A stretch of DNA of 64,000 nucleotides from a bacterium (lineage in GTDB: Bacteria; Orphanbacterota; Orphanbacteria; Orphanbacterales; Orphanbacteraceae), in NCBI GenBank assembly GCA_025782575.1, contig JALGYY010000046.1, positions 186,001 through 250,000 of the forward strand. The letters are read 5' to 3'. This document shows, in pieces, positions 43,449 through 51,841 of the stretch. Position 1 is the stretch's first letter, and every line of letters begins with the position of its first letter. Below the pieces are notes generated by a model that saw only the letters and a list, made by a program, of their open reading frames with translations, was not told the DNA's origin and did no database searches. Position numbers and translations under genes: made by a program.

Positions 43449-43997
43449 ATGAAGATGCAGAAGATGGTTCCACTCGTCCTTGGGGTTTTCCTGGTCGGCG
43501 CCATGCTCATGGGGTGTGGTTCATCAGAAGAGCTACCGACTGGAGACATCACAGATGAGAGCGGAAGTTCAGCTCCCGGGGCCGGTAGCGGGGTCGGCGA
43601 GACCGGCGGAATTCCGGGCGACAGTGATACAGACACTCAGACGATCGGGCAGACCGATGCGGACTATGTCTTCGCCAATATCCAGTATGAGTTCGATAAG
43701 TACCGGATTACATCCGGTAGCCGGGGAACATTGACCGAGCATGGAAAGGTCCTCCTCAATAACCCTGATTGGACTCTACGGATCGAAGGGCATTGCGATG
43801 AGCGGGGTACGGTGGAATACAACCTTAGCCTTGGCGAAAAGCGGGCGGACGCGGCCAAGGAATTCCTGGTTCAGTATGGCATTGACAAGAGCCGGATCAC
43901 GACGATCTCCTATGGCAAAGAGCGCCCGCTCGATCCCTCCAGCAGTGAGGCTGCATGGGCGAAGAACCGGCGGGGTGAGTTCCGGGTCAATCGATAG
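43449..43997 (+). CDS. pal: Peptidoglycan-associated lipoprotein Pal
   Basis: A 182-residue lipoprotein (lipobox LMG/C) with a Gly/Ser/Asp-rich spacer and an OmpA-like peptidoglycan-binding domain: IQYEFDKYRIT, LRIEGHCDERGTVEYNLSLGEKRADA and NRRGEFRV. It anchors the outer membrane to the cell wall and binds TolB. Confidence 0.95.
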   Translation: MKMQKMVPLVLGVFLVGAMLMGCGSSEELPTGDITDESGSSAPGAGSGVGETGGIPGDSDTDTQTIGQTDADYVFANIQYEFDKYRITSGSRGTLTEHGKVLLNNPDWTLRIEGHCDERGTVEYNLSLGEKRADAAKEFLVQYGIDKSRITTISYGKERPLDPSSSEAAWAKNRRGEFRVNR

Positions 43998-44005
43998 AGA
44001 TAGTA

Positions 44006-44785
44006 ATGATTAAATCAAAAATTACCGGCCTGATCCTGCTAGCTCCGATTCTCCTCAGTGGGTGCTGGGCGGCGCAGTGGGCCCGCGGGCCCGGTCTGGT
44101 CGAGGATAACGCTGATCAACTCGAGCGGGTCCGGCACAAGCAGTCCGAGCTGGAAGAACGGATGAACCGTCTGGAGGCGCTGACTAGCGAACAGACGGAG
44201 ATCCTTCGCTCACTCCGTGCGGAAAACACTCAGTTTACATCGGAAATGGAAGCGCAGATGTTTGCGATCCAGGACCTGTTCGCCGCGAATCGGGATCAGC
44301 TGGATCGGGTTTCGAGCCAGGTGGAAAGCGTGATACATAAGCAATCTCGTCAAAATGCCTCATCGGCGGCCACCGATTCCACTCTTGAAAGCGAGGGGCT
44401 GGCGCAGGCCATCGATCCTCAACCGCTCTATAGCGCCGCCTATCTTGATCTCATCCGTGGAAATTATGACACCGCCCTCATGGGATTCCGCGCTTATCTG
44501 GAAACCTACCAGGATGGTGCTCAATCGGATGATGCGCAGTACTGGGTGGGTGAGTGTTACTTTGCGGAAGGAAAGCTGGAAGAGGCGATCGTACAGTTTC
44601 GCAGGGTAGAGGATGATTTTCCGAATTCCGATCGGGTAGCGCCGTCGCTTCTCAAGCTGGGGAGCAGCTATGCCGGGCTCGGCCGGAACGACGAGGCGCG
44701 AAAAGTGCTGACCCGTTTGATCGAGAAGCATCCGACCTCGGTAGAGGCGCCTCTCGCCGAGGACATACTGAAGGATCTCGGTTAG
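44006..44785 (+). CDS. ybgF: Tol-Pal system protein YbgF/CpoB
   Basis: A 259-residue protein with lipobox LLSG/C, a coiled-coil segment (about 30-115, Leu/Glu-rich heptads) and C-terminal TPR repeats (YSAAYLDLIRGNYDTALMGF, YWVGECYFAEGKLEEAIVQF, LLKLGSSYAGLGRNDEARKV). YbgF binds TolA and coordinates cell-wall synthesis with outer-membrane constriction. A lipoprotein version is less usual; E. coli CpoB is soluble. Confidence 0.9.
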   Translation: MIKSKITGLILLAPILLSGCWAAQWARGPGLVEDNADQLERVRHKQSELEERMNRLEALTSEQTEILRSLRAENTQFTSEMEAQMFAIQDLFAANRDQLDRVSSQVESVIHKQSRQNASSAATDSTLESEGLAQAIDPQPLYSAAYLDLIRGNYDTALMGFRAYLETYQDGAQSDDAQYWVGECYFAEGKLEEAIVQFRRVEDDFPNSDRVAPSLLKLGSSYAGLGRNDEARKVLTRLIEKHPTSVEAPLAEDILKDLG

Positions 44786-44788
44786 AGT

Positions 44789-45742
44789 GTGATCGAAGTA
44801 TCAGGCCTTACGAAGACGTTTTCCGGCTCGCCGGTCGTAAACGATCTCTCCTTTCAGATCGATATGGGAGAGATCGTCGGCTTTCTGGGACCGAACGGGG
44901 CCGGCAAGACGACGACTCTCCGTATTCTCACAGGTTATCTCCCTCCTACAACGGGCCAGGTTCTCATCGCCGGCTTCGATGTCACGAAATATCCGACCGA
45001 GGTGCGCCGGCGGATCGGTTATCTGCCCGAACGGATTCCCCTTTATGAAGAGATGAAGGTCCGCGGTTATCTCCGATTCGTCGCCGAAATGAAGGGCGTG
45101 GAAAGGAGAAGGCGATCGGATGAGGTGGAGCGAGTCACCCGGTGGAGTGGAGCGAGCGAGGTCTCCGACCGTCTCATTAAGCGGCTTTCCCACGGATTCA
45201 GGCAGAGGGTCGGCCTCGCTCAGGCGATGATCGGCGACCCGGACGTCATCCTGCTCGACGAGCCGACCTCCGGTCTCGATCCGGAGCAGGCGGCCGGTTT
45301 TCGAGATCGCATACAGTCGCTCCGCGGCAACAAGACCGTCCTTCTTTCGACTCACGTTCTTTCTGAAGCTTCACAGATCTGTGACCGAGTGATGATCATG
45401 AACCGGGGGAAGCTCGTGGTAGTGGATACGCCCGCTAATCTTGATCGTAACTTCGGTGGTTCTTCCATCGTTTCAATTACGGTGAAAGAGGGGAGTGAAT
45501 CGGAACTGCTCGCCGGCTTGAGGGCTCTTTCCGGTGTGGGGAGCGTGGAAGAAATTAAAAGTTCCGGCGGGGAGCGGACCTATCGGATCATGTGCGATTC
45601 CGGAATCGATCCCCGGAGCGGGATCGTACGGGCGATTTCCGTTTCGGGGGCGGAACTGATGGAACTTCGCCGGGAATCCCTCAGCCTGGAAGAAATATTT
45701 CTGGAACTGACCTCTGACCGAAAAGACCGGGGGGAGGATTGA
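44789..45742 (+). CDS. ABC transporter ATPase, GldA-like
   Basis: A 317-residue ATPase with Walker A GPNGAGKTTT, the signature LSHGFRQRVGLAQAMIG, Walker B VILLDEPTSGLD and a C-terminal extension ending LEEIFLELTSD. Together with the next genes it matches the gldA-gldF-gldG arrangement known from Bacteroidota gliding motility and widespread as a putative exporter in other phyla. GTG start three bases after ybgF. Confidence 0.87.
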   Translation: MIEVSGLTKTFSGSPVVNDLSFQIDMGEIVGFLGPNGAGKTTTLRILTGYLPPTTGQVLIAGFDVTKYPTEVRRRIGYLPERIPLYEEMKVRGYLRFVAEMKGVERRRRSDEVERVTRWSGASEVSDRLIKRLSHGFRQRVGLAQAMIGDPDVILLDEPTSGLDPEQAAGFRDRIQSLRGNKTVLLSTHVLSEASQICDRVMIMNRGKLVVVDTPANLDRNFGGSSIVSITVKEGSESELLAGLRALSGVGSVEEIKSSGGERTYRIMCDSGIDPRSGIVRAISVSGAELMELRRESLSLEEIFLELTSDRKDRGED

Positions 45743-46512
45743 TGAACCGGGTCTGGGCCATCGCCAAACGAGAGCTGGCCGACTACTTTCATTCCCCTGT
45801 CGCTTATGCGGTGGCAGTCGTGTTTCTGATTCTCGGTGGCTATTTCTTCTACAACTTCGTCTCGTTTTATCATCTCCTCTCTCTCCAACCGGCCGCTTCC
45901 CGACCCCCAGGTGAGTATCTCACCATTGCCGAAGGTGTCTTACGCCCCCTCTTTGAGAATCTGGCCTTTCTGTCGATGCTGATTATTCCGTTTCTGACCA
46001 TGCGGCTTATTGCCGAGGAGAAGAGGCGACGCTCCCATGAACTGCTGATGACCTACCCTGTGAGCGACGCCGAGTTGATAGGTGGTAAGTTTCTCGCTTC
46101 CGCGCTATTTTATGTCGCCTTGCTGATTCTCAGCACGGCCTATCCGATATTGCTCGCGGGTATGACCGAGGTTGACCCCGGTCCCCTGCTTGCCGGCTAT
46201 CTCGGTCTCATCCTCACCGGGGCATCGTTCCTTGCTATCGGCCTGCTTGTTTCGTGTACCACCGAAAGCCCGATCGCCGCGGCCGTCGGTACGTTCGGTG
46301 CCCTGCTTCTTGTTTGGACGATCGGATGGAGCACCTCCGTCGCCGGTCCCCGGTGGACTCCACTCTTCGAGTCTCTGTCGTTCCTTCATCGATTCGGAAG
46401 ATTCGCGGAAGGAATCGTCGATCTGGGGGACGTCGTCTTCTTTGTAGCGGCTACATTTGCTCTGACTGTCTGCTCCATCATGATCATATCCGCCCGAAAG
46501 TGGAGGGGATGA
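45742..46512 (+). CDS. ABC transporter permease, GldF-like
   Basis: A 256-residue membrane protein with six predicted helices; the opening NRVWAIAKRELADYFHSPVAY and ERRRSHELLMTYPVSD-like segment (EEKRRRSHELLMTYPVSD) are typical of GldF/ABC-2 type permeases. Start ATG 45742 follows GGGGAGG and overlaps the ATPase stop. Partner of the ATPase upstream and the GldG-like protein downstream. Confidence 0.87.
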   Translation: MNRVWAIAKRELADYFHSPVAYAVAVVFLILGGYFFYNFVSFYHLLSLQPAASRPPGEYLTIAEGVLRPLFENLAFLSMLIIPFLTMRLIAEEKRRRSHELLMTYPVSDAELIGGKFLASALFYVALLILSTAYPILLAGMTEVDPGPLLAGYLGLILTGASFLAIGLLVSCTTESPIAAAVGTFGALLLVWTIGWSTSVAGPRWTPLFESLSFLHRFGRFAEGIVDLGDVVFFVAATFALTVCSIMIISARKWRG

Positions 46513-47846
46513 TGAAGGGGGTCACTTCGATCATTCTCATGCTAGTCATTGTCGTACTCGTTGTGGGTCTCGCCGATCGATCGGCCCCTCGCTTTGACCT
46601 CACCAGGGAAGCTACTAACAGTCTTGCTCCGCAGACTCTCGCCATTCTCGCCGCTCTGGATACCGACGTGGCGGCGACGGCGCTTTATCGGCCGGAGGAC
46701 ATGGCCGCAGAGCCGATTCGGAAATTACTCGATCGGTTTGCCGCCGCTACGCCACGGTTTTCCTACGAGATCGTCGATCCGGATCGCTATCCCGGCCGGG
46801 TTCAGGAGCTTGGCGTCTCGACGTACGGTGCAACAGTGGTCGAAAGAAACGGGCAGCGGGCGGCGATTTTCAACTACGGCGAGAATGATCTCGCTGTCGC
46901 CATTCGGCGTCTTGTGAGGGAGAAGAGTCCGGTCGTTCGCTTCACCACCGGGTTCGGCGAGAAAGGGATCGGGGATGCGGGGCCGGATGGTTATTCCGTG
47001 ATCACAGAAAAGATTCGAGCCGATGGCCTGGTTGTCGAAGAACTACTCATGCCGAGCGTTTCGGCAATTCCTGAATCGACTGATCTCATCGTCGTGGCGG
47101 GCCCCACCCTGCCGTTCACGGACAGAGAAACCGATCTGCTCGAGGCCTATATTCGAGGGGGGGGGCGAGTACTCAGTCTGATCGATCCATTTGCACCTGC
47201 AGTGTTCGAGGTCCTGCCGGGGCGATTCGGCATGGAACTGGGACGAAACGTGGTTGTCGACCGCTCGAGCCGTCTCTACGGCGCTGATATTCAGATGCCA
47301 GTGGTGATTTCCTATGATCTTCATGAAGCGACGCGGGGTATTCGGGGGACGACGCTTTTCCCTCATGCTCGCTCCGTCGGGCTGGCGCCGGGGGGAGGGG
47401 GGGCGGACGAAATCCGATCGCTTCTTACAACAAGCAACGAGGCATGGGGAGAAACGAATCTAGCCCTTCTGAAGACGGGGAAGGCCGTATTCGATGAGGG
47501 CGTCGATCAGCCCGGGCCCCTCTCGCTCGGTATGATCGCCTCGGTAAACTCGGGGCCGGACTTGTCGGCCAGGCGGGGCAGGCTCGCTGTTTTCGGCGAC
47601 TCTGATTTCCCTCGGAACCGGTCCATATCCCACGGCGCCAACGCTGATCTCTTCCTGAATCTGGTGAACTGGATGGCATCCGAAGAGGCGCCTCTCGGCA
47701 TTCGATCGCCAGGAAGAGAGGACGAACTGCTTCTTCTGACCGTGAGCCAGGGGAGACGTCTCTTCTGGATCTCCGTCGTCATGCTTCCCGGTCTCGTCGC
47801 TCTCGCCGGAATCATTCTCGTCGGCCGCTGGCGGTGGGGCGCGTGA
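46512..47846 (+). CDS. GldG-like membrane protein
   Basis: A 444-residue protein: N-terminal helix (SIILMLVIVVLVVGLADRS), a large periplasmic domain with FDLTREATNSLAPQT and VRFTTGFGEKG typical of GldG/ABC-type uncharacterised proteins, and a C-terminal helix. ATG 46512 overlaps the permease stop; the open frame extends far upstream but inside the permease gene. A 9-G tract (47157-47165) encodes Gly-Gly-Gly. Confidence 0.85.
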   Translation: MKGVTSIILMLVIVVLVVGLADRSAPRFDLTREATNSLAPQTLAILAALDTDVAATALYRPEDMAAEPIRKLLDRFAAATPRFSYEIVDPDRYPGRVQELGVSTYGATVVERNGQRAAIFNYGENDLAVAIRRLVREKSPVVRFTTGFGEKGIGDAGPDGYSVITEKIRADGLVVEELLMPSVSAIPESTDLIVVAGPTLPFTDRETDLLEAYIRGGGRVLSLIDPFAPAVFEVLPGRFGMELGRNVVVDRSSRLYGADIQMPVVISYDLHEATRGIRGTTLFPHARSVGLAPGGGGADEIRSLLTTSNEAWGETNLALLKTGKAVFDEGVDQPGPLSLGMIASVNSGPDLSARRGRLAVFGDSDFPRNRSISHGANADLFLNLVNWMASEEAPLGIRSPGREDELLLLTVSQGRRLFWISVVMLPGLVALAGIILVGRWRWGA

Positions 47847-49135
47847 AGAGAATTTCCCTTCTTCTGGCGCTGATCATTCTTCTATCGGTTGCCTATTTTG
47901 TTGCTCGATCGAACGAGCCTGCCCCAGCCTCCGAGGATGATCCCATTTTCGGCGGCCTGGAAAAAGAGGTCGACTCCCTTCGTATTGCGAACGACTCTCT
48001 CAACCTCCTCGCCGTCCGGAGGGGGGACAACTGGTTTCTCGTGTTACCTGTCAAGGATCGGGCCTCCAGAGATCTTGCCGATGTGGTGGAGTTTCTCCGA
48101 GCATCACTCGTAGCCCGTGTGGTAGAGCGTGATGCTCCTGATCTCTCACCCTACGGCTTGCAGGTTCCGAGGGCGACAGTAAGTCTCGATGGGCGGGAAG
48201 TGACGATCGGGTCGTTCAATCCTACGGGTGACGGGATCTATCTTTGCCGGGGGGGCGGCTCGCGGGATGTTCTCCTGGCGGGCAAGGGTTTCGACGCGAT
48301 TCCCCGATTAGGAGCCGGACGCCTTCGAGATCGCACGCCCCTCCTGTTTCCAATCAGGGACATTCTCCATATCGGTCTGGACGGCGAACTTCAGGGGGAT
48401 GCCACAAGAAAGGGAAAAATCTGGAGCCTCACACGATCGGGAGTGCGCGCGTCCGCATCGGACGTCTGGCGCCTGGCTGCCGCGATCCGGGAGAGCCGGA
48501 TTCACCGGTTTCTGGATGAGAAGAGGCCGGCAATGAGCGATGCCTCTCTACTTGTTGTCGTTCAGGGGGACCTGTTTGCGGATACGCTTGCAATCGGCGA
48601 TCCGGTCCCGGGAGCAGCGCTGCGCCAGGCATGGGCATCCGATCGGTCCATGATGTTCCTCGTACCAGTGAGACTTGTTGACTCTCTGAATGTACATGTT
48701 GACTCAATCCTGGACTCGCGACTATTCCTGGCCGATCCGCGGATGGCGGAGCGTGTGGTCGTTGAGAGAAGCGGGGTTCGCCAAACGCTCGTCAGGCGGG
48801 AGCAGGAGCCACTTGCCGGGGGGGGCGAGCCGGTCCCCTTCTGGCTGATCGACGGCGACCCCAAGCGTCCCGCGTCACGCACGAAGGTGATCGCTTTCCT
48901 GGAGAATCTATCGTCGCGGCGGGTGGTCGGGGCTTTCCCCCCTTCAATCGGAAGCGAAGGGTTCCACCCTGTTCTTATGATTGAAGTAGATGGTGAGCGG
49001 ATCGAGTTTGATCTGAGAGACAGGGATTCCTCTCTCGGCCGGCGGGTGGGTGAGGAGGGTGTTCTACTTCTGGGGGAAGGACTCTACTTCGCTCTTCAAA
49101 CGGATCCGGCGGATCTGGAATCTCCAGCAAAATAA
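47843..49135 (+). CDS. DUF4340 domain protein
   Basis: A 430-residue membrane-anchored protein with one N-terminal helix (ISLLLALIILLSVAYFVA) and the DUF4340 pattern: LRIANDSLNLLAVRRGDNWFL and repeats of that module. DUF4340 genes commonly follow GldG-like genes. The GTG start overlaps the GldG stop (GTGA). Function unknown, probably part of the same envelope complex. Confidence 0.83.
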   Translation: MKRISLLLALIILLSVAYFVARSNEPAPASEDDPIFGGLEKEVDSLRIANDSLNLLAVRRGDNWFLVLPVKDRASRDLADVVEFLRASLVARVVERDAPDLSPYGLQVPRATVSLDGREVTIGSFNPTGDGIYLCRGGGSRDVLLAGKGFDAIPRLGAGRLRDRTPLLFPIRDILHIGLDGELQGDATRKGKIWSLTRSGVRASASDVWRLAAAIRESRIHRFLDEKRPAMSDASLLVVVQGDLFADTLAIGDPVPGAALRQAWASDRSMMFLVPVRLVDSLNVHVDSILDSRLFLADPRMAERVVVERSGVRQTLVRREQEPLAGGGEPVPFWLIDGDPKRPASRTKVIAFLENLSSRRVVGAFPPSIGSEGFHPVLMIEVDGERIEFDLRDRDSSLGRRVGEEGVLLLGEGLYFALQTDPADLESPAK

Positions 49136-49167
49136 GGGGTGGCCCCCGATGTGCCGGCAGCCACCCC
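49128..49167 (-). terminator. Terminator of the minus-strand HU gene
   Basis: On the minus strand GGGGTGGC pairs with GCCACCCC (49136-49143 with 49160-49167) and is followed by TTATTTT. It lies directly behind the HU stop codon. Confidence 0.75.
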
Positions 49168-49182
49168 CGATGTGGTGCGTTC

Positions 49183-49452
49183 CTACAGCATGCCCTTAAA
49201 GGCTTTTCCGGCCTTGAAGCGCACGTTCCTCGAAGCCTTGATCTTGATGGCCTCGCCGGTCTGCGGATTCCGGCCCATGCGAGCTTTACGCTTGCTCACC
49301 GAAAAGCTGCCGAAGCCGGCGAGCTGCACACCGTTACGTTTCTTGGTGTGCTTCTTGATGGTGTCAAACGTGCAGTCGATAATCGAGCGCGCCTGGCGCT
49401 GCGAAATCTTGGACTGCTTTGATACGCTGAGAATCAGCTCACCTTTGTTCAC
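49183..49452 (-). CDS. HU-family DNA-binding protein (canonical)
   Basis: An 89-residue histone-like protein with VQLAGFGSFSVSKRKARMGRNPQTGEAIKI: the arm with the intercalating proline of GRNPQTGE is present. It compacts and bends DNA. Its promoter is at 49499-49527 and its terminator follows the stop. One of three HU-type genes in this window. Confidence 0.93.
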   Translation of the reverse strand: MNKGELILSVSKQSKISQRQARSIIDCTFDTIKKHTKKRNGVQLAGFGSFSVSKRKARMGRNPQTGEAIKIKASRNVRFKAGKAFKGML

Positions 49453-49498
49453 GGTTCACCCCCTGGGTGGTTTAGGTTAAAGGCTCAAAACCGGGGAA

Positions 49499-49527
49499 AA
49501 AATAGCTCCCACCGAGGGGGGTGTCAA
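49499..49527 (-). promoter_or_regulatory. Promoter of the minus-strand HU gene
   Basis: On the minus strand TTGACA, 17 bp, TATTTT. Perfect -35 and spacing. The -35 box starts directly after the T-run of the upstream terminator. Confidence 0.65.
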
Positions 49528-49528
49528 C

Positions 49529-49557
49529 AAAAAAACGCGGAAAAACCGCGTTTTTTT
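49529..49557 (-). terminator. Terminator of the TPR gene, symmetrical
   Basis: A perfect 12-bp stem AAAAAAACGCGG / CCGCGTTTTTTT with a five-A loop. It has T-runs on both strands and lies 117 bp behind the TPR stop. It may act in both directions. Confidence 0.88.
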
Positions 49558-49673
49558 AACCTTATTTGCCCCTTCCGATCCGATGGGCGAGCCGGGAATG
49601 GGCATATCAGGTGTCAAGTCTCTCGAAACCCCCTAGGGCAGGGGCTCGTGAGAGATGCGATATAATAGAACTT

Positions 49674-50678
49674 TTAGCGGGATGCCTCAGCAGCCGCCAC
49701 ATCGGCGAGGTACTTTTCGATCGCCGCCGCGGACTGACGGGCTTGCGATGCCTGCTTGAATCCCTTTGCACGTGAAGCGGATTTATAGTGATTTACGGCC
49801 TTTTCCCAGTTTTCCCGCTGCTGATAGATGATGGCCAGTTTCCAATGGGAATCGCCGTGAGAACTTTTTCTCTTCAGGACTTCCTGATACTCCGCTTCGG
49901 CCATGGATGTTTTCCCTTGAGCTCGAAATATTTCAGCGGAATAGTAGTAGGGACGGTAGTCATCGGAGTTCACGTCCTTAGCAAGGTCATAGTGCTCTAG
50001 CGATTTTGCGTACTTCTTCTGGCTCCGGTAGATCGTCCCGAGATCGAGATGAACGGCGAACAGTATCGAGGAATCATCACCGTTCTTAATGTACTTGTTG
50101 TAGTTCTCGATCGCCTTGCCATAACTCTTCTTCGCTTTTCCCGCCTTGAAATCGTATCGTCCGAGACGGTAATAGACGATCGCGTCGGCTTTCGGATTGA
50201 TCTTGATCGCCTTATTGTACTCACCCTTCGCTTTTGCGCTGTTCCCTTGCTTGTGATACATATGGCCGAGGGCATACCGCGCTTCCGCGCCGCTTGACTT
50301 CGCCTTGATCGCCGCAACCAGATGTTTTTTGGCGTCCTTGAACTCTTCTGCTTTCGTGAAATACTTGCCCAGTCCGAGATTCGCCTCGTAGCTCTTGTCG
50401 TCGATAAACTCGATCACGGTCAAATAGCAGCGTTTCACCTCAGGCCAGTTCTGCATTTTTTCGTACGTCTGGCCCGCACCGATCCACGCGCCCGCGAATT
50501 CTCCATCCTCTTCTATCGCAGCATTGAATTTGGCGAGAGCGGCATCGTAGTCGGCTTTGCCGAGGAGAGCCTGGCCTTCACCCGTTAAAACCTTTGCGCT
50601 CCCGAATGCTGTGGGGACAAACGATACGCTCATCGCGAAAAGAAGCGCCCCAAGCGCCAATTCATGTGATCGTCTCAT
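49674..50678 (-). CDS. Exported TPR-repeat protein
   Basis: A 334-residue protein with signal peptide (ELALGALLFAMSVSFVPTAFG) and about seven to eight TPR motifs (for example GKADYDAALAKFNAAIEE, GNSAKAKGEYNKAIKIN, GKTSMAEAEYQEVLKR). TPRs hold protein complexes; the partner is unknown. The start at 50678 is chosen for the signal peptide and a GGAGG about 11 bases before it. It is divergent from the PorV-like gene. Confidence 0.85.
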   Translation of the reverse strand: MRRSHELALGALLFAMSVSFVPTAFGSAKVLTGEGQALLGKADYDAALAKFNAAIEEDGEFAGAWIGAGQTYEKMQNWPEVKRCYLTVIEFIDDKSYEANLGLGKYFTKAEEFKDAKKHLVAAIKAKSSGAEARYALGHMYHKQGNSAKAKGEYNKAIKINPKADAIVYYRLGRYDFKAGKAKKSYGKAIENYNKYIKNGDDSSILFAVHLDLGTIYRSQKKYAKSLEHYDLAKDVNSDDYRPYYYSAEIFRAQGKTSMAEAEYQEVLKRKSSHGDSHWKLAIIYQQRENWEKAVNHYKSASRAKGFKQASQARQSAAAIEKYLADVAAAEASR

Positions 50679-50718
50679 AGTGAAAGGGTCCTCCGAAAGA
50701 TGGTATTGGTCTGGCGGC

Positions 50719-50748
50719 ACCGTATCAATCACACACCAATCCTGTCAA
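50719..50748 (-). promoter_or_regulatory. Promoter of the TPR gene
   Basis: On the minus strand TTGACA, 18 bp, TACGGT. The -10 is the same variant as before rfaE1. Confidence 0.5.
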
Positions 50749-50765
50749 GGAGGGTCCGGGCGAGA

Positions 50766-50794
50766 TTGACACAGTTGGAGCCGTTTGGTATAGG
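50766..50794 (+). promoter_or_regulatory. Promoter of the PorV-like gene
   Basis: TTGACA, 17 bp, TATAGG, 29 bp before the TTG start. The divergent TPR promoter is next to it, the two -35 boxes being 17 bp apart. Confidence 0.68.
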
Positions 50795-50823
50795 AAACGT
50801 AGAACCCTTCGAAGGAGAAAGAC

Positions 50824-51777
50824 TTGCGGCTCTCAAACAGAACACTGATTCCTCTGATTTTATGGACCCTCTCAGCGTCATCCGTGATAGCTGGAGATCA
50901 GCAAGGAACGCGGGCATATCCGTTCCTTCGGATAGGTACTGATGCCCGTGCCATGGGGATCGGCAGCGCGTACACAGCGATTGCCGTAGGGCCGGGGGGG
51001 ATGGATTGGAACGTAGCCGGCATAGCCGGATTGAACCGGCCGGCGGTTACCACCAGTTTTCTCGACTACGGTCTTAGCGGTGTCGGCGCCGGTTCGATCG
51101 CATTCGTACAGCCCATGGGGACGCGAGGTTCCGTCGGCGTGGGTGTTCGCTATTTTCGTGTCGGGGATATTCCGACGACCACCGAGGCGAACCCGACAGG
51201 AGAGGGGCTGGGAAATTTCTCTTCAACCGATATTGCCGCGAGACTGGCGTTCGCCTATCGGCTGACACCCGGGTTGCACGCTGGGATCAGCGGATCGGTG
51301 ATCTCCGGTTCGATCGATGACCGCGGAAGTTTCGGCCTGTCGAGCGACTATGGACTCCTGTGGAACCGCGCACCCGCCGGGCTCCGGCTCGGTGCGGCCC
51401 TCCGAAACGTAGGGACGCAGACTTCAGCTTACTTTGAGATCGTTGACCCGATGCCGACCGAGTTGTCATTCGGCGCCTCCCGCCCGTTCCCGGGGAGCGG
51501 ACTCCTGATCGGCATCGATTATAATTGGTCTGTCGATTGGGAAGGGACAGTTGATCTCGGGGTGGAGTGGACACCGGTTACCGACTTCTTCCTTCGTGCC
51601 GGCTATAACGGGCGGGGAGCGGAGCTCCGAGATTCGAGCGAAGAAGCCGGAATAGCGGGCTACACGTTCGGTCTCGGTTTTCGAAAAGTCAGGGCATTCG
51701 CCATCGATTACGCGTATGCCTCGCTGGCTGACCTCGGCGGCACGAACCGGGTCTCGTTCACGTGGGAATTCCAATGA
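50824..51777 (+). CDS. PorV/PorQ-family outer-membrane protein
   Basis: A 317-residue outer-membrane barrel protein with signal peptide and the family opening YPFLRIGTDARAMGIGSAYT, then PGGMDWNVAGIAGL. The rest shows alternating beta strands (FLDYGLSGVGAGSIAFVQP, VGVGVRYFRVGD) and an aromatic end FTWEFQ. In Bacteroidota PorV is part of the type IX machinery; homologues occur across the FCB group. TTG start behind GAAGGAGA. Confidence 0.85.
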   Translation: MRLSNRTLIPLILWTLSASSVIAGDQQGTRAYPFLRIGTDARAMGIGSAYTAIAVGPGGMDWNVAGIAGLNRPAVTTSFLDYGLSGVGAGSIAFVQPMGTRGSVGVGVRYFRVGDIPTTTEANPTGEGLGNFSSTDIAARLAFAYRLTPGLHAGISGSVISGSIDDRGSFGLSSDYGLLWNRAPAGLRLGAALRNVGTQTSAYFEIVDPMPTELSFGASRPFPGSGLLIGIDYNWSVDWEGTVDLGVEWTPVTDFFLRAGYNGRGAELRDSSEEAGIAGYTFGLGFRKVRAFAIDYAYASLADLGGTNRVSFTWEFQ

Positions 51778-51841
51778 GCCGTTTTGCCCGGTCTCAGCGC
51801 AATTGGATCAATCGATTTCGATAGTACGCGGGGGGAAACCC

